From assembly GCA_039090855.1 (NCBI GenBank), contig CM077013.1, forward strand, positions 140,017,240-140,081,239: DNA of 64,000 nt, given 5' to 3'. A program made the translations under genes and the position numbers. The notes beneath the pieces are model-generated. The model was not told the DNA's origin, did no database searches, and saw only the letters and a program-made list of their open reading frames with translations. Shown in pieces: positions 41,871 to 52,992 of the stretch. Every line of letters starts with the position of its first letter. Position 1 is the stretch's first letter. This stretch comes from Macrothele yani. Taxonomy: Eukaryota; Arthropoda; Arachnida; Araneae; Macrothelidae.

Positions 41871-42391
41871 TCAAACCAATAGCTCGCTGATTTTTAAGCG
41901 TGGGCTACGTCTTCAAATGAATTCATTAATTAGGTGTTTTGCGTGTTTCAAAAAACGAAGCGTAGATTAGAATAAGCCGTTAAGGAAATGCTTTTAAACA
42001 AAACATGACACCTCAAAAAAAAAATGGAATGTGTTTGCATCTTCACCTCGCAGACCAACCGCACCGGTTATAATGCCGGAGGTGAGGCTGTTTGAAGATC
42101 AGGTGTACAATGCATGTGACGTCATATAACGTCGCCTTGGATAGAAACACCTTTTTTTTTTTTTTAATTTCCATTAGTCTCTCCATTCATTTGTTGTCAA
42201 TCACAACGCCATCTGCGAGTAGTTCGAAGAAATTCTTCCTGCAGGATAACCCCTTATTACGTCTCTCCTCTCAAGAAACTTTTCTCACTGTTTTGATCAT
42301 ACACCGACGTCACAGACTGATTTAAAAATCACGGAGGATGGCGGTTTTTCTTGGAGTTGCCAAAGCGCCACCGTCGTGCACGACTGACCTG

Positions 42392-42458
42392 TATTTAAGC
42401 CAAAGTGAACACGTCGGCTTACTTCCAGTTGCTTGAGGCGCGTGGTCTGTGTCGGTTG
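42392..42458 (+). promoter_or_regulatory. Candidate core promoter: TATA-like, Inr, DPE
   Basis: TATTTAA lies at 42392-42398. The initiator CCAGTT (YYANWYY, start A at 42427) follows. GGTTG fits the downstream promoter element consensus RGWYV and lies at 42454-42458, exactly +28 to +32. The surrounding ~150 bp is richer in CpG than its neighbourhood. A candidate first exon with a strong donor follows. The motifs are short, so this is supported mainly by their exact spacing. Confidence 0.4.
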
Positions 42459-42605
42459 TCCTTTGGAGTATACTCAGGAGTTTTATTTATTTTTTTTATT
42501 TATTTATTTGTGTTTTGTTGTGCATTTATTTTTATACAAAATCGGAGGTCATGGCGCTTTTGTGGGGAATTCTTGAGTGGTACCGAAATTTAATGGACCA
42601 AGGAG
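42427..42605 (+). other. Candidate first exon of a host gene, with ATG and GTAAGT donor
   Basis: From the initiator A (42427) to the donor aaggag|GTAAGT at 42606, a perfect U1 match. Within it, ATG 42551 has a good context (purine at -3, G at +4) and opens MALLWGILEWYRNLMDQG before the donor. If joined to the candidate exon at 45462, this frame closes after eight more codons and overlaps the strong ATG there, so it could be an upstream ORF. I recognise no family. Transcript evidence is needed to call it a gene. Confidence 0.35.
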
Positions 42606-42799
42606 GTAAGTGTTAATGAAACTTATTTGTAGTTATAAGTTAAAATTACGCAAAAAAAAAATTATGGTTGCATACGGCCAGTATTGTTAATCATACTCAG
42701 TTTTAGTGTTGAAATGCTAGCTTTCCAAATTCAAAAGCTAAGTGAGTGCCTATGAAAAACCCTCTGCCTGGCATTATCTTTCTAATCTATATATAGAAC

Positions 42800-42970
42800 T
42801 ATGTGATGTGAATTGTCCGAGTGGCCTGGCTTCTGACCATCTTCGAAATGGGGTGTGTATGGTTGCCCCCCCCCTTTCCCTGAAAGCTGAATCCCTAAAT
42901 TAGGAATAAAACTGCTTTATAACCCTCCTAGTTGCACGTTGTCGTTAAATCCCGAAATAAAAAATTAATT
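42800..42970 (+). mobile_element. Degenerate SINE-1
   Basis: gtccgagtggcctggcttctgaccat, ctttccctgaaagctgaatccctaaattagg and gtcgttaaatcccgaaataaaaa follow the SINE-1 order on the + strand. Confidence 0.7.
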
Positions 42971-44142
42971 TTCCAAAAATGTGCAGTGTATTATGAGCGT
43001 TCAAAAATAAGAGTATGGAAGAAATATCCTGAAGGTCATCGTGTGAATGTGAAGGAAGAGAATATTGAATTAAACTGTCTTTTCAACTGTTTATGTACTG
43101 CCGTCACGCGGGGTTTTAAAGCCCTCTATTAAAACTCTGAGGGGAAAGGAAACTAAACTTGTTGCCGTAATGAGTCAACCTACTCATTATGGGGTTAAAC
43201 CGAATTATCTCATGTTCACGGATCGCTGTAAAATTTCCTTAAACTTGGCATATCTGTAATGTTTGTTTTGGAGAAACCGCTTTAAAATAACCTCGAGTAT
43301 CCCAGACGCCACATCCGGGTTCTTGAACCGGCAGGATGTTTGTTGTTCTCCGCTAAAACTTGGCACATATTTTTTTTTCTTACTTTCGTAGCTCATTCGT
43401 AATTACGAGCTACCTGTATTTAGGAGAAAAACTGAGGATGACTTAAGTGTCCCATCTAAGATTCGACTTGCCGAAGATCGCCTTCAAATCACCCTGTCGG
43501 TGAAGGGGAGGGAAGGTAAATAGCTCAAGCGAATGACTCTTATTTGTAACATTAAGTGCTTCCTTTGTTCGTGCAGGATTGTCAGTGATTTAAAGACTCT
43601 TGCTGGAAAACGAGTGATGGGGGAAACTAATTAGGACTAACCTTTCAAACACCTAATAGTCTGCAATATTAAGACTTTGGTTTGTTTCTCTGTGAACTTG
43701 CATACGAATTCCCAGCAACAAAACTATCCAGAGTACCAGCAGCTAAAAAGTGAAAATACTTTTAATAGAGCTCTAGAGATGGTAGATGAAATCTTGACTT
43801 TTAGTGAAAGCCCAAACCGGAAATAACTCCTTTAGTTCACGGACATAGAACTTTGAGGGGCGTGTTCCCCATGAACTCCTTTAAAGTAGACACGCCATTC
43901 CGCTTAGCTACTTGTTTTAGTTTGTCTCTCAACATACTAGGCTTCCCTAAATCTATGAACTTCAAACGTTTTTGTAGAATTTAAACTTCTGAATAACTGT
44001 AGTATGATTTCCTAATGCTAAACGTATCGCTATGTGAAGTCAATATTTTCTTCGTAATTGCGTGAAATGAATTACGTGGAAACTGGATTTGCTGGATAAA
44101 TTGGGTGGGCGCAATCAGAGCTCTCAGCCTTGTGACCTTGTA
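42971..44142. other. No gene; probable intron
   Basis: Unique AT-rich sequence between the candidate exons. Nothing recognised. Confidence 0.35.
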
Positions 44143-44363
44143 ATCCTCGGTGGCGCAGTGGTCGAAGCGCTGGCTTATGACCATTCGTCCGTGAAGGCTC
44201 TGGGTTCGAATCTCTGTGAGGCATGAATGTTTGTCTTGTGGCATTGGCTGTCTCCCTTCCCTGGAACCAGTGGCCGTAAATTAGGGATAGGTGACTACTT
44301 ATAGCTCATTGAGTTTGCTCACCGTGGTCGTTAAACCTCCAAATAACAAATAAAAAAAAAAAG
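44143..44363 (+). mobile_element. SINE-1 copy
   Basis: cctcggtggcgcagtggtcg (A box), gggttcgaatctc (B box), cttccctggaaccagtggcc, ggtcgttaaacctcc, poly(A). Moderately diverged. Confidence 0.92.
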
Positions 44364-45417
44364 CTCCCTACTTAGATCTCGCTGTTACCAGTGAAAGGAT
44401 CTGCAGGGGTAATTTTCATTCTGCCTAAGTGTTACAGTTTGAAGCGTTGGATTATGCTGTGGTATACCGGACATTCGATGGCCTTTCATATCTGTTATTC
44501 TAATCTGAAACTGAACTGTACCATAAAATATATCTTTTGAGACTACAACCTCCCTAACTTCGTGTTTATTTTGTTTGCTTAAATGTATTTAATATGACAG
44601 TTGTGTCGCTTTTCTAATGAAAGGCTAACAGTTGGAAATGTTTGTGGGGGAAAAATTGATTTTCACAGATTTTATTTTGCAGTTCCGGCATCTATGGTCT
44701 TCGAATGAAACAAAATATCGCACAGATTCATTTAAGTTTTAGGGATTACGATAATTCCTTATACTAAACAAGTTTGTTCAAGTATAACAATCCCCAAACT
44801 TTTGGGACAAGTCTAAGGACATGACCTACTTCACTTCGTGCCTTTCGGGTATCAAAGCTCTTAACGAACATTTTAAAAGCAATGTAGAGCTAGAATGCTA
44901 TTAGGTGTGCTTAAGCAGAACAATGCATACCTAAAATAGAAATATTCGCTCATCGCAGATAAAGTCTACATTTAAATTTTGAACATACTGTTACTGATTT
45001 CAATACGAAACTTTGCATTCTGTCTGTAATTTTTGCATTAAAACTACCCCGGAAAGTTTCGGCGGGTATTTCACAGGATTAGTATTGTTAATCATACTCG
45101 GGCTTAAGTGTTGAGATGCTAGTTTTCCAAATTAAAAAATCAGGGCTTCTAAAAAGCACAGGGTGCTTGCCAGTATTTGGCGAAGTCTGTAGGAGCAGCT
45201 CTCGTGTAATGTTTAATCAACTTAAACAGATTATCCTGTAGTGAGCAATGTGCATATGAACCGCTGCGTCTTAAATTATTTTGTTCTACGGGTATATAGC
45301 ATTAAATGGGTTCTCTTGCGCAATAAGATTCCAACATGAAATTTAAGAAACTTAAACGTAACTTGTAATTCCCTCAGCTCACTGAGATTGTCTGGGGGAT
45401 AAAGCTGTCTTTAATTT
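44364..45417. other. No gene; probable intron
   Basis: AT-rich unique sequence without repeats. Confidence 0.35.
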
Positions 45418-45461
45418 TTCTAACCAGTAAGGAAACCTGAACTTGGCCTTTCCTTTTGTAG

Positions 45462-45569
45462 GCCAAAGTCACCATGACGGAGAGTGACAATGGTTCAGTG
45501 AATTCTGTGGGATGTGTAGCAATAGTTCACGCTCACTGCACTGAGAATTGGTTTCAGCCGGGCTTGTAA
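45462..45569 (+). other. Candidate internal exon with strong start codon
   Basis: Upstream lie a branch-point consensus ttctaac (45418-45424) and a pyrimidine tract ctttccttttgtag ending at AG 45460-45461. The exon then begins gccaaagtcaccATGA, an excellent translation start (ATG 45474). The frame reads MTESDNGSVNSVG.. for 31 codons to TAA 45567-45569. The best downstream donor is AAA|GTGAGA at 45570, just after this stop. So this is either an exon with a micro-ORF or stop-containing isoform, or a coding exon that uses a weaker donor earlier. No homologue recognised. Confidence 0.3.
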
Positions 45570-48500
45570 AGTGAGAATGGTTCTTAGTTGAAAGCCTATA
45601 ATTTCTCAACCAGGACTCAACTTTTAGCGTGTGAACTGTCAGACGCTAGCTGTTGGCAATTTAATTGCCTGCTTAGCCTTCTGAGACCAACGGATACCAG
45701 ATTAGCTTTCAGAAATACTAGCATCACCAGTGCAGAAGCAAGCTTTCAGTTCTGGGAGGGCGGGGCTTGAAAATTACGCCCCTGAACTTTAAAAGTTCCC
45801 CACTTTTACTCATAGTGCGCAGTTTTTGCTTTCTCATACATCTATAATAAGAACGTATGATCGTTCAGAAATCGCGCTTCCGATTTTTTTGCACACTTTC
45901 ACTCAATGTAAACTAGATAAATACCCAAGAGGTCAAGTCAACCGCGAAAGTTATGTGAACGCCGACAACCCAGCATAGAACGAATTACTATTAGTGAACG
46001 TAATGTCACTTTAAAGGTAGGGCTTAGAAAAGCTAAATTCAAGGTTATGAACACTGAGTCGCTTTTTGCGACTAATCACAGGTGAATGGTTAGATCTTTA
46101 CGCGTATTCGGAAAAGTCACCGGATAGGTATATCTACATGTTATATGCCTCTGCCGTTTTGGAAAATTCCTTATAAGTTAGCATACTAGGTTACTATGTA
46201 CCGTGAATAGCTGCAGAGCATGCTGCTAACTAAATTTTGTCAAAGGAAAACAAGAGTAACTTTCTCAGTTACAACTTTCAGTAAATCTATTCGCACGTTC
46301 ATTTGTTTTTGTGTGCCCTCAAAGTGTGAACTTAACGCCCTTAATGACCATTCTGGGAGGACGACTACCCTCCTGGTAGCTACGGCTCTGGGTATCGCAA
46401 TCTTAATGCTTGTTATATTCAGTACAGTATATAAAATAGATTTTTCAGAAGCGACACTTGTAGAAATAAGATCCTATCAAACAATTTAAACTAGCTAAAT
46501 AAGTTGGTAACCTTATTTGGAAGCTGTTGTGGTCAATTTTGTGCTTCTAGTTAGGTGGTGACTGAACAGATGTTCTAACTAAGCAGGCTGCATTTAGTGT
46601 CTTGGGCATAACGGAAAATAGATTAACAAACTTCTGGAGGAAATTACTAACAAAGGTGGCTTCCAGTGCAGAGTTAAATCCGAATATTTGGATATGCCTT
46701 TTACAAAGTCGCTCTTTCGAGGTTTATCTCCTTAGTGAAATGCTGATTGGAGTTATCCAATGGAAACTAATTGCGTCTGTTTTATAAAATGCTGACACAG
46801 CCCGACGAGGAAATAGTTTATAATTTACGTGACAGTTTAGCTAAGTTTAATCTTTCTTTAAAAGGGTCTTCCTAACATTTTTTATTTTGGCTAGGCACCA
46901 CCTTACCAAGAAACATTTCCAGCTTTCTGTCCATGGAAATCGAATTTGGGTACATTATGGTGTCATTGAGAAGCTTCTCTGAAGTGTTCTCGAAATAGCA
47001 ACGAGTGGAGAAATTCTGAAGGGAAGAGTAAGTCAACATACGAAGTGTGATGATATTAATGGATTGTGACTTATTGAGTGCTAAACATGTAAAAACCGCA
47101 TGTTGTCACCTATGTTAAATCTAGCTTTTCAGAGCTGTAAAACTGGCCATTCACTAGAGTACAAAATGAAAGTTTGTTGAACGTGGATTAACTTGTTGCT
47201 GATTAACTTATGCGTAGTGGATTTAACTCTGGACACTTCAATAAGTTCCTCAACTGTCTATAAAGGTTCCCATGGGGAAACTTCTCGTTAACTTAAGTGA
47301 TTGTAACTAAGTTTTTAACTTGCTGTCTATCGATGCATATTGTCTTGTTTGGAACTCTACTAACGCGTTGCTTTAAAATGCCATTAAAGAAATTTCTTTC
47401 ATTCAAATGCCCACCGCGATAACTTTCAAAATTGAAATAAGTTCTAGCACCGAGGATTAGCTGCGTTTAACTAGCTGTCAGATTTTTGCGCCGTATCTTC
47501 AGTTTAATAGGTTAACTGCGTCATTGAAATCGGTATGTACAAAGATTCCCTTGATTAGAAATCAGGGTTAATGGGCACCCGATGGAATAAAGACTGACCC
47601 AGACCTTTGTGCTCTTTTTCCTGAAAAATGCTTTGAATTGACAATTCGGTTATTTAAACGTTAACTTTGCTGTAAGCAGATATTAACAGGATATTAAATT
47701 CTAATTAGCTCAGCGTACTCGTTCAGTTTATGAACACCACTAGCTTCACGCTCTCGTGTTGTGTAGACTAAATTATATGCACATCAGAGCCCCTTTCTTG
47801 GATTCTGGTCTCCAAAGTCCATATATGCTAAGAGTACTCTTGAATTTAAAATGTTTTCACATTGGTCCCATTTAGGCTAACTTTTTTCGTGTGGCTATGT
47901 CCTAACACACACTTCTTTAAAGCTGGATTCGCTCACCTCATGCGAAAATTTGACTAGAGCGCTTAGAACATTAATAAAGTTTTTAAAAGCCATGTAATCT
48001 GAAACTGCTACTGTTCTCTCTTTACTGACCTATTAGCGTCGCTTGGATTCTACTGTGAAAGCATTCCTTGTAGGTAAGCGGCGTGAAAGATTGCCGCGTA
48101 AAACAAACGTTCGTACCACGTGATAGCTTCCTTCTAGGAGCTTCGTGTAATGTTAGGTTAAGGTTCGAAATCCAGATAAAGACTTGTATGTTGTCCATTA
48201 ACTTGCTATTTGTAAGCTAACTTATTTCTGTAATTGTTTTCAGGTATTATAAGCTAATCATCCCAAACTTCAATTTTAGATGAATGCCGCGAACTTAAAT
48301 GTTCTGGCTTGATCACCGTTCATCCACTTCCTCTTAATTCTAAACTCCTAAAGCTGCAAAAAAAAGAAAGCATCAAACCTTGAAACTGTACAGTAAACCT
48401 TGTAGGCATAGATTTAGACACCTACAAATTTCTTCACACCCATTAAAAAAAAACACCCCTTCATTTGAAAGCATAAGAAATGTAATGTAAGTACCCTTTT

Positions 48501-48960
48501 ATTATAGCTCGGTTATTTGCATGAATTCCTCAGTTCTACATAGAAATATTCTACGGTAGTGCAATTTTTAACTTTACGTATATACGGCAGTCAAATACTT
48601 TTTTTTTTTTTTTGTTTAAAACGTGATCTGCAGTTGCCCATCCCCCTCTAATAACAAAACGTATCCCTTTAATCTTGGTTGCTACGAATTGAATTTTGCA
48701 GGTATATTCGTAATTATTTCAGCATGCACAATATTGAAAATATACTTTCAGCAACCTATACAAATATTTAAGCTTTCTTTGTTTATAGAAGCATTTAGAC
48801 GGAAGTAACAGCACGAAGGCAGGATAAATAGTTTCGGGGAGGATGGGAATTGGCCGGTCTTGGCTATCAATTAGATCAAAAATGAACTGAATGTATTCCT
48901 TTAGTCCTAAGCGTTAATGTTTCACTAAAAATAATCCTTCGTAGAACTTTTTCATCCAGC
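45570..48960. other. No gene recognised; probable long intron
   Basis: Unique sequence with few repeats. A frame at 46220-46489 encodes one hydrophobic stretch (TTLLVATALGIAILMLVIF), but nothing else supports a gene. A juxtaposed AG|GTAAG lies at 48072-48074. Confidence 0.35.
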
Positions 48961-48978
48961 CCACTACCTCTCCCTCAG

Positions 48979-49002
48979 TTCAAAATGCCTAAGTACACCG
49001 CT
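48979..49002 (+). other. Candidate 24-nt microexon
   Basis: A strong acceptor (ccactacctctccctcag, ending 48978) and a strong donor (gct|GTAAGT at 49003) bracket exactly 24 nt, a multiple of three, with no stop in the frame FKMPKYTA. Both sites being near consensus at this distance is unusual, but chance cannot be excluded. Confidence 0.3.
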
Positions 49003-49290
49003 GTAAGTGCAGAAAAAAGTGAATTAATATATTTGATACATGTTCTGTGACTGAACATTTATGTGAAATGTTCCTGCGTCTAACGCGAACTACGGAAATA
49101 AACTTTAGTTGTAAGGAATTTCAAAAGAAACTGGTCCATTCTCCAACGTCAAAATACTTAATGCGGCTGATTCGTCCCTAGAAAGTGAATGAGGTGCTTT
49201 ACTTGGACCTGATACTGGATATTGTCTTCCATGTGACTTATATTTTGTGGCTTCAGGCCGCAGACAAAAGCTTTAATTTAGAATTATACT

Positions 49291-49345
49291 GAAAGGGATA
49301 TGGTAGACAATTGTGTAGGAAAGGGATATGGTAGAGACAATTCGC
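49291..49345. repeat. 28-bp tandem duplication
   Basis: gaaagggatatggtaga..caatt occurs at 49291 and again at 49319 with a 2-bp insertion. Confidence 0.75.
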
Positions 49346-49564
49346 AATGCACAAAGTTTATTGCAAGGTAACTTTTTCGTGGTCTGTCAAACTTAATTGA
49401 ACGCCAAATTAGCATATAGGTGGAGGTTTCAGATTAACTCCTTCCACAGGTATTCTTCCTTTAGCTATGAAAGTACTAAATTTTCAAATTTAGGAACTTA
49501 AAAATCCCATCTGGCTGCCTTACCCTCAGTTTGAATTAAGACTGGTCCTACGCTATACTGCATT

Positions 49565-49725
49565 CTGAGCCGCAGGGTGAAGCGCTGGTTTTAGACCACT
49601 CGTCTGAGGGGTTCGAATCCCGGTGAGGCATGGAAGTTTTACGGCACTGCCCCTCCCTTCCCTGGAACCAGTGGCCCTAAATTTAGGACGGGCAACTACT
49701 GTCTACACTTGCTCAGTCTTAAACC
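49565..49725 (+). mobile_element. Degenerate SINE-1
   Basis: ggtgaagcgctggttttagaccactcgtc, gggttcgaatcccgg, ccctggaaccagtggcc. The B box is perfect, the A box lost, and the tail eroded. Confidence 0.82.
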
Positions 49726-50232
49726 TAAGTTCAGTCTTGAACTGAAATTCTGCGATGCATATTTTCGTAGGTGGATTTGATGTCTAAAATGCATCTTGTC
49801 TAACTCCTGAATTTCCTCCCGAAATGGATGTATCAGTTGGCTCAATACTAGCTATCAAATTAGCGAGGTGTCAAAATTTTCTTGACAGCGGGGGAGTGAA
49901 AGCAATTATTTTTAAAGACCGCAATTTGCTTCCAGTAAAACATAGGTTTTCAAGGATTAAAAACGGGGAAAAACTTCAAATAGGATCAGGTCAATTTCTT
50001 GCAGTCAGAAATGGCTAAAACTAAATATTATCGAAACTACACGCGTTATTTTGTGCTGTATGTATTCCTAATGTCTAAATGCCACCCTAAACAAGGCAAA
50101 AAGCAAGAGTTTAACATGGTTTCCTGAAACTTTTTCACAAATCTAAATGCTGAAATTATCCAGACGTATCTCTGCAAAACTTGACTAACATATACACATG
50201 CTTTTACTGATGCGAATAACACTAGTTTTTTT
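49726..50232. other. No gene recognised
   Basis: A 64-codon frame at 49824-50018 has no recognisable domain. Confidence 0.3.
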
Positions 50233-50442
50233 TTACCCTTTAACGACCATAACGCCAGTGCATACAAACTGCCATAGCCGCCCGAAATTCCTGCCTAGAG
50301 TCAGATTTCTTACCCTTGACTGTTCAAATTTTCTCGACCTATGAGGAATCGAGTCTCGCTCAGTCACTATATAACCAACAGTTTCGGGCGTTATGGTGTT
50401 TCGAGTGATAAGACTTTTGGGTCATGGTCGTTAAAGGGTTAA
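50233..50442. mobile_element. piggyBac-type MITE
   Basis: Perfect 16-bp terminal inverted repeats accctttaacgaccat (50235-50250) and its complement (50424-50439). The right side carries TTAA (50439-50442); the left has tttA, one change from TTAA. CCCTTT ends with TTAA targets are characteristic of piggyBac superfamily elements. Subterminal sites (cataacgcc, ggcgttatg) are also inverted. It is ~210 bp with no coding capacity. Confidence 0.75.
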
Positions 50443-50734
50443 AGCACATCTGCATATACTTCAAATTAAAAAAATATTGCATTATGGTAGACCATACTTA
50501 AAGGTGAAGCTGAGGAATTCGTGTAAATGTTAACTGCGGTTGACAACTACGCTATATGGTAATAAAAAGGGATTGCACTAAAGGTATATGTAGTTGTGTT
50601 GCGCACCTTTTTTTAAATTGAGGGGTGTGTATAAGAATAGAACCTGAGCAGGTTCAACTCTGGTTTAGCAGTTACTCAAATACAGAACGTCTTGGAAGTA
50701 ACTAAATGTATAGATTAGCTACTTAACTAGCACC

Positions 50735-50810
50735 CCTGGGAAGAATGCCGTTCTTGTAGTAACGTTCTTCCCATGGGCGAAACCGGCGGGATCCTCCGCC
50801 AGTTTCGGTA
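50735..50810. repeat. Pair of adjacent hairpins, GC-rich
   Basis: gggaagaatg..ttcttccc (arms of at least 8 bp; 50738-50772) is followed by gaaaccggcgg / ccgccagtttc (about 50779-50807, one mismatch). The flanking segment to 50960 is richer in GC than its surroundings and may be a foreign insert of unknown family. Confidence 0.55.
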
Positions 50811-51069
50811 TTTGAACAGGTATTTATTACACTACTTTTTCCACCCAGACTCTGCAAAGAACGAGTTTTTCGTTGGCCAGCTGGGGATATTTCCCGTAAA
50901 TAGACTTGATGCAACAGAGCTCGTTGCCTCATGGGCGCAATTGTGGAAAATGAAAGTTTAAAGCCATTCTTGAACCTTACATTCTTCCCTCAAATTCGTA
51001 GCGATAGTCAAGGTCAACATACCACCGCTTTATCACATTTCTTTGAGAAATTTTCCGGTGTATTTTTGC

Positions 51070-51270
51070 CGTCTGAGTGACCTTAAAACGCTGGTTTCTG
51101 ACTTTTCATCCGGGATGGGCCTGGATATTTAGGGCGCCAGATGAGGCTAATGCGTTCGTCCTACCGCACTGGCTGTCTCCCTTTTTCAAACCAGTGGCCC
51201 TAAATTAGGGACGGGCAAGTGCCTGCAGCAGAGTTGCTCATGGTAGGTTACTCATACTTGTATTTCTTAA
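51070..51270 (+). mobile_element. Degenerate SINE-1
   Basis: The stretch gaccttaaaacgctggtttctgac..cactggctgtctccctttttc..accagtggccctaaattagggacggg is followed by gttgctcatgg. Head and B box are eroded. Confidence 0.82.
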
Positions 51271-51516
51271 CTTCCAATAAGACTTTTTATTCTCGATTTA
51301 GCTGAATCTCAGGAAAGTGAACCCATTCGTTGAATTTCACTTGACCTTGGTATAAACCACGTGTTTCTATTTACTTTCTGTGTACTGGATTAATGATGCA
51401 TTATTCTAGCCTTATTTGGAATACACTGGTAATTTATCCATTTCATATGCAAAACCTGCTGGAAATTTATCGTATTTTCCTGACTGAAAAAATTGTACTA
51501 AGTAATCTTAATTTTA

Positions 51517-51637
51517 GGAAACAAAATAAATTCAGATGTGAGCGCGTGCGTCTGGGTGGGCCTCGTGCCCCAAAGCGCCGGCGGACCGACTCAGTTTGTA
51601 AACGTCCGCGAGAGTGGTTAAAGTGCAGAACTTGTTA
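51517..51637 (+). other. CpG-rich block, possible exon or insert
   Basis: After ttaattttag (51509-51518) comes a ~100-bp stretch much richer in G, C and CpG than the surrounding sequence. It has an Arg-rich frame (CERVRLGGPRAPKRRRTDSV) ending at 51638. It could be an exon, a SINE head or a chance island. No homologue recognised. Confidence 0.2.
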
Positions 51638-51639
51638 GA

Positions 51640-52920
51640 ACTGACAATTTTTCTACGTTAAATGCACGTTTCATCGAAAAATGACTTTTGTGAGTGGGAC
51701 CTGAGAGACTGCGAAAGGAGTACGGACTGCTAGGCATATCTAAATTTACGGGTAATGTTTAGGCTCAAAGTGAATTAATCTGGCTAATAATTCATCGCAG
51801 TTTTTTCTCTAAAATTGAGGTTCTAGGAAACTTGAAATCACCGGCAGGTGAATTCATTGTAGGGCACATTTTTGGAAAACTAAGTAAACTGAAATCTCAA
51901 AGGAATAGTTTCTGCTGTAGTTCAGACCACACTTAATTTCAACTAATAAGTTTAACCGAGAAATGGAAAGTTTCTCTAAATTCTTAATCTCACAATTTCT
52001 TAAATTCACAAATCAACGGCTGATTGAACTTAATTTGCGTGTAAGGCTTTAAGAATATTGATAATTATACTACACGAATAAAATCAGGTTTGCCGGATTT
52101 TTTACATGTTTTTTTGCCAAATTCCTGGAATCTTATTTTTAAATTCGGTAAGATTTAGTAGGTGTTAGACGTGAAATTCGAAATTGTAAGTTAAATTGGT
52201 GCTAAATCTTAAAATAGATTTAAGAAATGAATTGCGCTCACGTTTCTTGGCGGCAGGGGGGAGAACCCGTGCTGTGAAATGTTAAATTCATGATTCCTTA
52301 AATTGATTCTTCCGAATCACTTTAATTCACTAGTTTTAAAAATTATTTAAAAAAGGCTTTTTTCAAACTTATTTCAATAGTAAAATTAGGCCATTCACAA
52401 AGCTTGCTTAAACATACCAATTAAACTGTTTATCATGATACAGTTCATAACTACGCATATCGCGAGTCTTTTAGGCCATCTTGTACAGTTGCTATTATAC
52501 CACTTAAACTCATCAAATATTTCGATAAATTAGTTTCATAATTTCTGAAAGCCTCTCAGTTAAGTTAGATTGAGTTTCTATTTGTATTAAACGAAGTTTG
52601 TCTTTGATAAGACTACCTGTTGCTATGCAGTATTTCTTCTGTACTAGATTTAAAACGGTACGGAATCATCTTGTATCTCATGACTGGGCACATACATCCT
52701 CCAGAACTTTGCCAGGGCTTGACGCAGTATATCCACGCTTGGCTGTTGCGTCATGGAAAAAAATCCAAATTAATATTAATGAATTGTTTATGCTCCTAAG
52801 GAATCCAACTTCATATTAAAATTTAGTACAATTTGATCTAAGCTTTCACGGAAATTTCATTGCATTATCTACTGCAACATTAGGTAATTTTAAAGCATTC
52901 AGCTTTATTAAAGAGACGCA
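51640..52920. other. No gene recognised
   Basis: AT-rich unique sequence. Confidence 0.35.
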
Positions 52921-52923
52921 TGT

Positions 52924-52992
52924 AGCGTATTAAATCAGTTTGTTTTTGTGGCGTAGTAAGACTTACTACGCCACAAACTGATTTCATACGCT
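52924..52992. repeat. Near-perfect palindrome, ~30-bp arms
   Basis: The inner arms 52945-52960 and 52962-52977 (tttgtggcgtagtaag) are perfect around one base. The outer arms agcgtattaaatcag / ctgatttcatacgct match with one mismatch, offset by a 6-nt bulge (tttgtt). It may be a tiny foldback MITE. Confidence 0.88.

Noticed and set aside
46220..46489. 89-codon frame with a possible transmembrane segment
   Set aside because: There is no recognisable family, no good start context and no flanking splice signals. A single hydrophobic run in AT-rich DNA is common by chance.
50723..50961. Overlapping 60-70-codon frames on both strands around the GC-rich hairpins
   Set aside because: No recognisable protein on either strand. 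The openness is probably due to local GC content.
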